From assembly GCA_937891975.1 (NCBI GenBank), contig CALAUA010000015.1:186001-250000 (forward strand): 64,000 nucleotides of DNA, in the 5' to 3' direction. Position numbers and translations under genes: made by a program. Positions 16,039 to 23,472 of this stretch are shown here, one piece after another. The notes under the pieces are model-generated. The model saw only the letters and a program-made list of their open reading frames with translations, was not told where the DNA came from and searched no databases. The stretch's first letter is position 1. Each line of letters opens with the position of its first letter. The DNA is from an uncultured Bacteroidales bacterium (GTDB lineage: Bacteria > Bacteroidota > Bacteroidia > Bacteroidales > Paludibacteraceae).

Positions 16039-16881
16039 TTAGAATATTCTTTGTGCGAAAATGATGAGATAGTCTATCCAGTTTTGCCATGAGTGTCCGC
16101 CTGCTGATTCATGGTATTCGTATGGATATTGTTTCTCATCCAGGTATTTGCGATAGATGACATTGTCTTCGTATAGGAAATCATCTACACCGCAGGCAAT
16201 CCAGTAGAGTTGTGGTGGGTTGGCAAACTGTTGTTGCAGCAGTGCTTCCGTTTGTTGGTATGCAGGTTTGTCTGACAAAGCCAATGCGCTCATCTCTATA
16301 GTACGCTCGGCGTGAGGTTGCTTGGTATGTGGCACATATAGCGCAGAGAAGATACCCACGTAGTCAAATGTCTGGTTCAGCAATGCAGCCGTATGCATGG
16401 TGTGGAACCCGCCCATGGACAAACCTGCGATGGCTCGGTGCTGCTTGTCATTGATGGTGCGATAATTGGCTTCTGTCCACGCAATGAGATTGCTAAAGTT
16501 CTCCTCGAATGTACTTTCCATCCATAGGCGTGATTCAGGTGCATAGTATTTACCTGTTTGCTCCAGATATCCGTTGGGCATAACCACAATCATAGGTGGG
16601 CATAGTTGGTTGGTAATCAACGAGTCAATGATGGCTTTCGCCTTGCCTTTGGTCAGCCAGCCCGTCTCATCATCGCCACTGCCATGCAAAAGATAGAGGA
16701 CCGGGTAATCCGTTTTAGATGCAGCATATCCTGCCGGCAGATATACTGCTACACCCGCTTCGCCGATAGAGGAAGGATAAGAAGTAACAACTACTTGACT
16801 TGGGTCATTTGTTTGTGTTGCTTTTGGACCACAGCCCACACATGCAATCATCAATAATACTAGTGCAAATTTGTTTTTCAT
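16039..16881 (-). CDS. exported alpha/beta-hydrolase esterase (CE1-like)
   Basis: 280 residues. A lipoprotein signal (MKNKFALVLLMIACVGC, Cys17) is followed by an esterase D / feruloyl-esterase-like alpha/beta hydrolase. The nucleophile elbow GLSMGG (about residue 153) holds the catalytic Ser, YLLHGSGDDETGW is the oxyanion region, and the His is likely in AGGHSWQNW near the C terminus. Such enzymes remove acyl groups from polysaccharides or hydrolyse small esters at the cell surface. The substrate is not deducible. It lies 33 bases downstream of ilvE and might be co-transcribed. Confidence 0.85.
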   Translation of the reverse strand: MKNKFALVLLMIACVGCGPKATQTNDPSQVVVTSYPSSIGEAGVAVYLPAGYAASKTDYPVLYLLHGSGDDETGWLTKGKAKAIIDSLITNQLCPPMIVVMPNGYLEQTGKYYAPESRLWMESTFEENFSNLIAWTEANYRTINDKQHRAIAGLSMGGFHTMHTAALLNQTFDYVGIFSALYVPHTKQPHAERTIEMSALALSDKPAYQQTEALLQQQFANPPQLYWIACGVDDFLYEDNVIYRKYLDEKQYPYEYHESAGGHSWQNWIDYLIIFAQRIF

Positions 16882-16914
16882 GTTTTTTATTTTGTTTGAT
16901 AGTCATTAAAAACA

Positions 16915-17958
16915 CTATATTTCCACTACCATACACCATCCGTGCTTGTCTTCAGTGCGACCATACTGGATGTCCTGCAAGGCGTGGTATAGCTTTGTGA
17001 GTACAGGGCCTGGCTTGTCGCCGAAAGGGTAGGTGATATTCTTGTCAGGGTCGAAGACCTTGGTCAGAGGCGAAATAACGCACGCTGTACCGCAAGCAGC
17101 TGCTTCTTGAATATCAGTCAATTCCTCTACACGAATATGACGGCGAGTGACCTTCATACCCATCTCACGCGCCAAAGTCATCAACGAATCGTTGGTGATG
17201 CTAGGCAAAATGGCACTACTGCGGGGGGTGAGGTATTCGAAGTAAGATTCCCGATTCTCGACTCCCGACTCATGATGCTTTATTCCTATGAAATTGGATG
17301 CCGTGCACTCATCAATATACTTGTGCGTTTTAGCATCGGTGAACATACACTCATAGCCCATGGCGTGTGCCGCTTCGCTGGCGCGGAAGGATGCCGCGTA
17401 GTTACCACCCACTTTCCAGCAGCCCGTACCTTGTGGTGCCGCACGATCAATGGTGCGGTTCACTATTGCAGGTATGCCTTTGAAACCATTGGGGAAATAC
17501 GAACCGATAGGTGTAGGAATGACCACAAACTCGCAGTCTTTGCCAGGCCCCACACTAATATCAGGCGTAGTAGCAACTAGCAACGGACGGAAATAGAGCG
17601 TGGCGCCAGTCTCGTAAGGAGGAAGGAAAGCGATATTCTTCTCCAATGCCAGTAAAATAGCTTCGCAAAAGAGTTCAACGGGCACGGGTGTCATCAGTAG
17701 TCCCTCGGCGGAGTGGTACATGCGTTTGGCGTTCTCCTCCATGCGGAAGATACGCACCTTACCGTCCACACCACGAAAGGCCTTTAGCCCTTCGAAGCAC
17801 TCTTGACCATAGTGCAGGCCCGTGGCTGCGGCATGGATAGGAATCATCTTGTCGCGTGTGGCATAGGGGCGCTCCCATACACCATTCTTGCATGCCGCAC
17901 GAACGATATAGTCCGTCTCGGTATAGTGAAATGTCAGTTTATTCCAGTCTATATTCAT
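16915..17958 (-). CDS. ilvE: branched-chain amino acid aminotransferase, with in-frame heptamer repeat
   Basis: 347 residues, class IV PLP fold. GLHYGQECFEGLKAFRG (about 48) is the substrate loop, KVGGNYAASF (about 187) holds the PLP lysine, and the late motif TACVISPL is conserved. It moves the amino group between Leu, Ile or Val and 2-oxoglutarate. Residues about 228-237 (HESGVENRES) come from heptamers of the type GACTCCC inserted between IGIKH and YFEYLTPRSSAILPSI. It overlaps the WbqC-like gene by 4 bases. Confidence 0.95.
   Translation of the reverse strand: MNIDWNKLTFHYTETDYIVRAACKNGVWERPYATRDKMIPIHAAATGLHYGQECFEGLKAFRGVDGKVRIFRMEENAKRMYHSAEGLLMTPVPVELFCEAILLALEKNIAFLPPYETGATLYFRPLLVATTPDISVGPGKDCEFVVIPTPIGSYFPNGFKGIPAIVNRTIDRAAPQGTGCWKVGGNYAASFRASEAAHAMGYECMFTDAKTHKYIDECTASNFIGIKHHESGVENRESYFEYLTPRSSAILPSITNDSLMTLAREMGMKVTRRHIRVEELTDIQEAAACGTACVISPLTKVFDPDKNITYPFGDKPGPVLTKLYHALQDIQYGRTEDKHGWCMVVEI
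17246..17273. repeat. Heptamer array in ilvE
   Basis: Four 7-base units GATTCCC / GATTCTC / GACTCCC / GACTCAT in tandem, in frame. The unit is the reverse complement of the GGGAGTC-type units found in the flippase. Confidence 0.85.
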
Positions 17959-18488
17959 ATCTTCATTACGGATTCAGGTCCGTATTCAAATAATATGTCT
18001 AATATGCTTTGTCCGTTGCCGAATGCTTGCTCTAAATCTTGCCCTGCCCAATCTGTAGTGGTAATCAGTCTTTGTTCTTGGCTCTTGGTTCTTGGTTCAT
18101 CGTTCGCTATCAAACGAATGATTACCTCGTGGATTTTCTCGTTGAAATCGACCAAAAAGCGTGTTTCTTGTTCGTAGAACGGGCGGAAGAAATCGGCGTA
18201 ATAATCGAAGTAGGGTGTACGTTTGTAAGCACTCACGAGAGCAATCCAATGCTGATGTTGCCAACGCTTCTGGTAACTAATCTCCACATCGCGAGTGAAC
18301 TGTTTGCTATCCACGCGCTTCACGGGCACAGTAAGTGTCAGTGGCCCGTCTGGTGTGGCGATAGTACACCGATTGCGGTAGGTTTGCTTCGGAAAACTCT
18401 CCATTACCTCAATCTGCACTGCCGATGGATTCGCCAAAAACTGGCTGTACCATTCCGCAGGACCCATATATGTTGTTGGTAGTATCAT
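17955..18488 (-). CDS. WbqC-like family protein, with in-frame heptamer repeat
   Basis: 177 residues, resembling the C-terminal part of the WbqC family (RNRCTIATPDGPLTLTVPV, KRTPYFDYYADFFRPFYE). Family members occur in O-antigen clusters; their reaction is unproven. It begins MILPTTYMGPAEWYSQFL, a normal start for the family in Bacteroidota. Five heptamers of the type TCTTGGT encode residues about 128-140 (DEPRTKSQEQRL), after which ordinary sequence resumes (TDWAGQDLEQAFGNGQSILDILF). Its start follows a heptamer-filled gap after lepB, and its stop overlaps ilvE by 4 bases. Confidence 0.8.
   Translation of the reverse strand: MILPTTYMGPAEWYSQFLANPSAVQIEVMESFPKQTYRNRCTIATPDGPLTLTVPVKRVDSKQFTRDVEISYQKRWQHQHWIALVSAYKRTPYFDYYADFFRPFYEQETRFLVDFNEKIHEVIIRLIANDEPRTKSQEQRLITTTDWAGQDLEQAFGNGQSILDILFEYGPESVMKI
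18069..18103. repeat. Heptamer array in WbqC-like gene
   Basis: Five tandem 7-base units of the type TCTTGGT, 35 bases, in frame. The same unit type recurs at 63166-63207. Confidence 0.85.
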
Positions 18489-18494
18489 GTTTTT

Positions 18495-18536
18495 GGTATC
18501 GGGAATCAGGAATCAGGAATCGGGACTCGGGAATCC
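18495..18536. repeat. Heptamer array between lepB and WbqC-like gene
   Basis: Six tandem units of the type GGAATCA (variants GGTATCG, GGAATCG, GGACTCG, GGAATCC). They fill most of the 54-base gap. Confidence 0.9.
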
Positions 18537-18542
18537 AGATTT

Positions 18543-19916
18543 TTATTCAAAATTGCTGAGTCCGATGCGATTCCAACGGATATGACCTTTGCCCCATGGG
18601 TTGTCTTTCTCAACACTGAGCCAAACGAACATTGGGCGACCTACGATATGGTCTTCTGGCACAAAGCCCCAATAACGGCTATCGGCTGACTTATGACGGT
18701 TGTCGCCCATCATCCAATAGTAATCCATCTCAAACACATAAGGTTCGCCCACTTTCATTGGCTTGAACTCATACGCATCTGCTATGCGCTTATACAACCA
18801 ATAATTCTCCTCGGTAATCATCACCGTATCCCCCTTGGCAGGGATATAGATTGGACCATAGTTATCGCGCGTCCAAGTGTTGTGTCCCAAAGGATACACC
18901 TCACCCCCTTGGTCTTCGGGTTCGATGTCGATGCTGAGCACATGGCTGTTCTTCTCAAGTTCGGCTTTCATCTCAGCGGTCAGTGGTAGGCGATAAACGC
19001 CATTGCCATTGCTCTCGCGATCTTCTTTGGAAATACCGAGTTTGCTCAGGTAACTATTACCCAACACATGACCATCGGTGCGAACGATATAGTTGTATTG
19101 CAAGTATGGGTGTATGGGCTCTTTCACACCGTCGATATAAATCACATTATCAATGATTTGCAACGTGTCGCCTGGTGTGCCTACGCAACGCTTCACATAG
19201 TTTTCGCGGCGGTCCACAGGGCGAACGACAATCTCTCCAAAGACATCCTTGCGGTTCTCCACCGTGCGCTTGCCATAGTAGTGGCAAAGAGTGTAGTAGT
19301 CAGGATTCTGCATTTTCGTGCAGACGGTATCACCCGTAGGGAAGTTAAACACCACAATATCGCCTTTCTCCACTTTGTCCCAACCACGGAGGCGTTTATA
19401 CTCCCATTGTGGGTTGTCGAAATAGCTCTTTCCGCCCCAAGGGAAGGTGTGTTGCACCAGCGGCATGGAGAGTGGCGTGTTAGGCACGCGTGCTCCATAA
19501 CTCATCTTATTCACACAGAGAAAGTCGCCCACACGCAGGGTTTTCTCCAGCGAAGAAGTGGGGATTTGGTAGTTTTGGAAGATATAGACATTGATGAAAT
19601 ACACCGCTACCAACGCAAAAACGATGGCGTCTATCCACGAGCAAATGGTATAGAGTGTGCTGTTGGCATGTGGATTCTTTTTGCCTGCCGCCTCTTCCTC
19701 TTTGGTGAGGGGTTTGTACTTCTTCCACCAGTTCCAAGGGATATACTTGGTGGTGAACATATCAGCAATAATTGGCAACAGCACGAGCCAGCCGAGACTA
19801 GCCCAATCGCCCCATGCTACCCAAACGACAAACGCGATGTAGATCGCGCACCATATGCCACAAGAGATCCACCCTTTGGTGGTTACTTCTTGGATTCTAT
19901 CTTGAAAACTTTTCAT
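18543..19916 (-). CDS. lepB: signal peptidase I
   Basis: 457 residues, longer than many LepB because of two insertions. Two or three N-terminal membrane helices precede box B, IPTSSLEKTLRVGD (about 120), which contains the catalytic Ser. Box D (YVKRCVGTPGDTLQI, about 235) holds the general-base Lys, and box E is MMGDNRHKSADSRYWGF (about 405-421). It cleaves signal peptides of exported proteins at the outer face of the inner membrane. It has its own promoter just upstream. The neighbours dapB and lepB commonly co-occur in Bacteroidales. Confidence 0.96.
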   Translation of the reverse strand: MKSFQDRIQEVTTKGWISCGIWCAIYIAFVVWVAWGDWASLGWLVLLPIIADMFTTKYIPWNWWKKYKPLTKEEEAAGKKNPHANSTLYTICSWIDAIVFALVAVYFINVYIFQNYQIPTSSLEKTLRVGDFLCVNKMSYGARVPNTPLSMPLVQHTFPWGGKSYFDNPQWEYKRLRGWDKVEKGDIVVFNFPTGDTVCTKMQNPDYYTLCHYYGKRTVENRKDVFGEIVVRPVDRRENYVKRCVGTPGDTLQIIDNVIYIDGVKEPIHPYLQYNYIVRTDGHVLGNSYLSKLGISKEDRESNGNGVYRLPLTAEMKAELEKNSHVLSIDIEPEDQGGEVYPLGHNTWTRDNYGPIYIPAKGDTVMITEENYWLYKRIADAYEFKPMKVGEPYVFEMDYYWMMGDNRHKSADSRYWGFVPEDHIVGRPMFVWLSVEKDNPWGKGHIRWNRIGLSNFE

Positions 19917-19947
19917 ATGCGTTAGTATGTTTTTGTAAAAAATCGTG

Positions 19948-19979
19948 CAAAGGTACTAAAAATTATGCACATGCGCAAG
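19948..19979 (-). promoter_or_regulatory. Promoter of lepB
   Basis: Minus-strand TACCTTTG (19955-19948) with CTTG (19979-19976) 20 bases before it. The -33 part lies inside the inverted repeat ATGCGC-AA-GCGCAT (19971-19984). Confidence 0.75.
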
Positions 19980-20000
19980 CGCATGCAAATTTTTCTACAA

Positions 20001-20675
20001 TCACCACACCCACGGAATCAGTCGCCAACGAACGCGCTGTTGGTAGTCGGCATAGCCCTCTAACCCTGAGGTAAGCACTTGTTCTTCGTTACGTATCCGT
20101 TTGATTATCAATAGGGGATAGATAGCAAACAATGCTAGTGCCCACCATGAGCCCAAGATGAGAGGCATTGAGAGAAACATCAGCAGGGTGGCTGTGTACA
20201 TGGGATGGCGAACAATGCCGTATAAACCCGTATCAATGAGTTGCTGGTCGTCTTGTACTTCAATAGTGCGCGATAAATACGCATTTTCGCGTAGCACTTC
20301 GGCGTAAAGGATATAACCTATCAAAAAGAACACAGAGGCCGTAGCAACCACCCACACTGGTATTTGAGACCAAGCGAAGCGGTAATCAAAACCGCAGAGC
20401 AAAAAGCCACCGATAAACATCAATCCTGATAGGGCAACCACATGCTTTTGTGTTTGCTCTTTCTCCTTATTATTCAGTCGTTTAGATAAGAGTTCGGGGG
20501 AGGATAATAGCAGCCATATACCCATGCACATCATGGGAATAAACAGTAGCGCAATCAGCAGCCATGCATGCCAATAATGCCATGAACCAGCGGGCAGAAA
20601 TAGTAGCAAACCTATAATGCCCAAACCAACTACAAGTTTGGATAACGCACTAAAGATGAGTTGTAATTTATTCAT
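20001..20675 (-). CDS. isoprenylcysteine carboxyl methyltransferase-like membrane methyltransferase
   Basis: 224 residues with about five membrane helices. The C-terminal region GLYGIVRHPMYTATLLMFL and the later RNEEQVLTSGLEGYADYQQRVRWRLIP form the SAM-binding signature of the ICMT/PEMT family. Bacterial members methylate small lipids or unknown substrates in the inner membrane; no protein-prenylation role is implied. Its start overlaps the dapB stop by 8 bases, so they are co-transcribed. Confidence 0.87.
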   Translation of the reverse strand: MNKLQLIFSALSKLVVGLGIIGLLLFLPAGSWHYWHAWLLIALLFIPMMCMGIWLLLSSPELLSKRLNNKEKEQTQKHVVALSGLMFIGGFLLCGFDYRFAWSQIPVWVVATASVFFLIGYILYAEVLRENAYLSRTIEVQDDQQLIDTGLYGIVRHPMYTATLLMFLSMPLILGSWWALALFAIYPLLIIKRIRNEEQVLTSGLEGYADYQQRVRWRLIPWVW

Positions 20676-21339
20676 TGCTCATGATAATTTCGGAGAAATC
20701 GTGCCAACCTGTTTTGCCTTTCATCCATTCAGCGGCAATGACAGCCCCAAGGGCAAATCCTTTGCGCGATTTAGCAGAGTGACTAATGCTGATGGTGTCC
20801 ACTTCGCTATCCCACACAACCATGTGAATACCAGGCACTTCGCCCTCTCGAATAGACTCGACATCTGCTATAGGTAGTCGCTCCTCGCCGATGGCCTCTT
20901 GCAGCGTTTTGGCTGTGCCGCTGGGGGCATCCAACTTGTGAATATGATGCACCTCTATCATGTGAGGTGTGTAATCGGGGTATGCTACCATGAGTTTTGC
21001 CAATTGGCGGTTGAGGGCAAAGAGGATATTCACGCCTATACTATAGTTGGATGACCACATGAGCCCCGCCTCTTGCGCCTCTTGCTTTATCGCCTCTACA
21101 TCCCATCCCGTAGTGCCGCAAACCACAGGTACGCCTGCTGACCAAGCGCGGCGGATGTTCTGCTCCGCTGTTTGCGGAGTGGTGAACTCTACGGCTACAT
21201 CTGCCGAAGCAAAGGCCTCCGACTCAAAGTCGCACAAGTTATTTTGGTCTATGATACATACAATCTCGTGCCCGCGCTCCAGGGCGATGGACTCAATCAT
21301 GTGTCCCATTTTTCCGTATCCAATCAATGCTATTTTCAT
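20668..21339 (-). CDS. dapB: 4-hydroxy-tetrahydrodipicolinate reductase
   Basis: 223 residues. GYGKMGHMI at the N terminus is the NAD(P)H loop, CGTTGWD (about 93) and EVHHIHKLDAPSGTA (about 129-143) are the catalytic His/Lys signature and substrate site. It makes tetrahydrodipicolinate in lysine and diaminopimelate synthesis. It is shorter than E. coli DapB (273) but complete in its motifs. It has its own promoter, back-to-back with that of the PIG-L gene. Confidence 0.96.
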   Translation of the reverse strand: MKIALIGYGKMGHMIESIALERGHEIVCIIDQNNLCDFESEAFASADVAVEFTTPQTAEQNIRRAWSAGVPVVCGTTGWDVEAIKQEAQEAGLMWSSNYSIGVNILFALNRQLAKLMVAYPDYTPHMIEVHHIHKLDAPSGTAKTLQEAIGEERLPIADVESIREGEVPGIHMVVWDSEVDTISISHSAKSRKGFALGAVIAAEWMKGKTGWHDFSEIIMSNE

Positions 21340-21405
21340 TGTTTACCTCATCATTAAAATTTCACAAATTATGTTTGCATTTTTTACAGCATAATAAACA
21401 TTTTG

Positions 21406-21437
21406 CAAAAGTACAAAAAAAAATACAACTGTGCAAA
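21406..21437 (-). promoter_or_regulatory. Promoter of dapB
   Basis: Minus-strand TACTTTTG (21413-21406) and TTTG (21437-21434), 20 bases apart, about 67 bases before the ATG. Confidence 0.8.
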
Positions 21438-21461
21438 TGATACATAATTTTTTAAAGAAAA

Positions 21462-21493
21462 TTTGTTTATATCTAAAAATTTATGTACCTTTG
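21462..21493 (+). promoter_or_regulatory. Promoter of the PIG-L deacetylase gene
   Basis: TTTG (21462-21465), 20 bases, TACCTTTG (21486-21493). It rules out the in-frame start at 21483, which lies at the -7 box. Confidence 0.85.
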
Positions 21494-21515
21494 CAACACA
21501 AAAATAAATTTCATC

Positions 21516-22235
21516 ATGAAAACAATTAAAATAACTCTTTTAGTGGTAGGGTTATTCCTCCAAAATTTTACTTTGATGCAAGCTGCAGAACGCTGGCTGG
21601 AAGGTTACAAGAAAGTTCTCGTTATTGGTGCTCACCCTGATGACCCTGAGACCATGTGCGGCGGTACGATGATTAAACTGCGCGAGATGGGTGTAGAGGT
21701 TGTATCCGTATATTTTACAGGTGGTGAAGCAGGTATTCCGGGCAAGAGCCACGAAGAGTCACGCACCATTCGCACAGCAGAGGCTAAGAAGGCATGTGAA
21801 GTGATGGGTGTGCGCGCCGTATTTATGACGCAAATCGACGGCAATACAGAAGTAAATAAGGCTCGCTATGCCGAAATGAAAGCCCTGATTGAGGCTGAGA
21901 AACCCGATATGGTGATTACCCACTGGCCTATTGATTCGCACCGTGATCATCGTGTATGCTCGATTCTGGTGTATGATGCATGGCGACAAACAGGATATAA
22001 TTTTGACCTCTACTATGGCGAGGTTATGACAGGTATGCAAACGCAAACATTTGCTCCCAATCATTGGGTGAATATCACCAAGCAACACGACCAAAAAGTG
22101 AAAGCATACTATTGCCACGAGAGCCAAGACATGCCTTTGGTACAAGAATGGCACGATGCGATGGAAATCCTCCGAGGTATGGAATGTCATACCAAATATG
22201 CTGAAGCATTCACCAAGCAAGTGTGGACGGAGTAG
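21516..22235 (+). CDS. exported PIG-L/LmbE-family deacetylase
   Basis: 239 residues from the ATG at 21516 (MKTIKITLLVVGLFLQNF), which gives a signal peptide ending near QAAE. The deacetylase motif AHPDDPE (about 40) and the distal PIDSHRDHR (about 140) supply the zinc ligands. Family members remove N-acetyl groups from sugar amides. A signal peptide is found in several Bacteroidota members, implying action on periplasmic or external glycans; the substrate is unknown. Four heptamer-like units follow the stop before the glycerate kinase start. Confidence 0.88.
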   Translation: MKTIKITLLVVGLFLQNFTLMQAAERWLEGYKKVLVIGAHPDDPETMCGGTMIKLREMGVEVVSVYFTGGEAGIPGKSHEESRTIRTAEAKKACEVMGVRAVFMTQIDGNTEVNKARYAEMKALIEAEKPDMVITHWPIDSHRDHRVCSILVYDAWRQTGYNFDLYYGEVMTGMQTQTFAPNHWVNITKQHDQKVKAYYCHESQDMPLVQEWHDAMEILRGMECHTKYAEAFTKQVWTE

Positions 22236-22254
22236 AGGTTAAAGGTTAGAGGCT
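22234..22254. repeat. Heptamer array between PIG-L gene and glycerate kinase
   Basis: Three units AGAGGTT / AAAGGTT / AGAGGCT, beginning at the stop codon. Confidence 0.75.
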
Positions 22255-22260
22255 GGGATT

Positions 22261-23412
22261 ATGAAGATAGTTGTAGCTTCGGATTCGTTTAAGGGGTCGT
22301 TGAGTAGCACGGAAGTGGCGACTGCGGCTGCACGTGGAATAAAATCAGTATATCCTGATTGCGAAGTGGTGGCGGTAAGTATGGCAGATGGCGGAGAGGG
22401 TACGGTAGAAGCTATTGTGAAAGCACTAGATGGTGAAATAGTAAATGCCGTAGTGAGCGATCCCCTTGGTCGCGCTGTGCAGGCGCATTATGGCATAGCT
22501 GGAGGGATGGCGATAATAGAGATGGCGGCGGCAAGTGGTTTGCCGTTGCTCAGTGCGAAAGAACGCAATCCTTGGTTGACATCAACCCATGGTACTGGTG
22601 AAATGATTATGGATGCGATAGGTCGTGGTTGTAGGGATTTTCTCATCGGAATTGGTGGTAGTGCTACGAATGATGCAGGTACGGGTATGCTGCAAGCTAT
22701 GGGTTTCCGTTTTTACGATATTCATGGAAAAGAGATAAGGGATTGCTGCGGTGGTAGGTTGGGCGATATTAGGCGGATAGATGATAGTGGGGTGACGGAA
22801 GGGGTGCGTCAATCAACATTTACTGTGGCATGTGATGTGGACACGACGTTTTGTGGTCGGGAAGGTGCTGCCTATGTGTTTGCTCCGCAGAAAGGCGCTG
22901 ATGCGGAAATGATAACTCGATTGGATGCGGGTATGGCATCACTGGCGAAAGTGATAGAAGAAAAATATCACATTAATATTGTGCCTATTGCAGGTGCAGG
23001 TGCAGCAGGTGGTATGGGAGGTGGATTCTGTGCCTTTCTGAATGCTAGGCTCAAACGAGGAGTAGATATGGTGCTGGATGCAATAGGTTTTGATACCATT
23101 ATCCAAGGTGCTGACTTGGTGATAACTGGGGAAGGGAAGATTGATAGTCAAACAGCAAAAGGAAAGACGGCTGCAGGTGTGTTGGCCCGTGCTAAAGCAC
23201 AAGGCATACCTGTGGTGGCGATAGCTGGACGTGTGGAGATGTGCGATAGTGTAGCGCAGATGGGCTTTGCGGGCATCTACCCCATACTGGAAGAGAAAGT
23301 ACCATTGGAAGTGGCAATGCAAGCGGATTTTGCTGCTGCTAATGTGGAAAAGACGGTAAAGAATTTGCATATATCGCAAATTTTCCGTACCTTTGCAGGC
23401 TCAAACAAATAA
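22261..23412 (+). CDS. glxK: glycerate kinase (GarK/GlxK type)
   Basis: 383 residues. SDSFKGSLSS at the N terminus, IGIGGSATNDAGTGMLQAMG (about 130-149), GAGAAGGMGGGF (about 245) and the late TGEGKIDSQTAKGK belong to the glycerate kinase type 1 family. It phosphorylates D-glycerate (2-phosphoglycerate in this type), feeding glycolysis. Its 3' end contains a good promoter for ftsK (23364-23395), so ftsK can be expressed separately. It lies 25 bases after the PIG-L gene. Confidence 0.94.
   Translation: MKIVVASDSFKGSLSSTEVATAAARGIKSVYPDCEVVAVSMADGGEGTVEAIVKALDGEIVNAVVSDPLGRAVQAHYGIAGGMAIIEMAAASGLPLLSAKERNPWLTSTHGTGEMIMDAIGRGCRDFLIGIGGSATNDAGTGMLQAMGFRFYDIHGKEIRDCCGGRLGDIRRIDDSGVTEGVRQSTFTVACDVDTTFCGREGAAYVFAPQKGADAEMITRLDAGMASLAKVIEEKYHINIVPIAGAGAAGGMGGGFCAFLNARLKRGVDMVLDAIGFDTIIQGADLVITGEGKIDSQTAKGKTAAGVLARAKAQGIPVVAIAGRVEMCDSVAQMGFAGIYPILEEKVPLEVAMQADFAAANVEKTVKNLHISQIFRTFAGSNK
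23364..23395 (+). promoter_or_regulatory. Promoter of ftsK inside the glycerate kinase gene
   Basis: TTTG (23364-23367), 20 bases, TACCTTTG (23388-23395). The -33 region reads TTTGCATATATCGCAAA, nearly the same palindrome as at 16002 and 49430. It lies in the last coding part of glxK, 78 bases before the ftsK ATG. Confidence 0.8.
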
Positions 23413-23472
23413 GGTGGTTGAGACATTAAAAAACAATATTCTAAACAATAACTATGAAATCTCTTTGAATTT

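Noticed and set aside
19068..19925. 285-residue plus-strand open frame
   Set aside because: Antisense shadow of lepB, with no recognisable motif.
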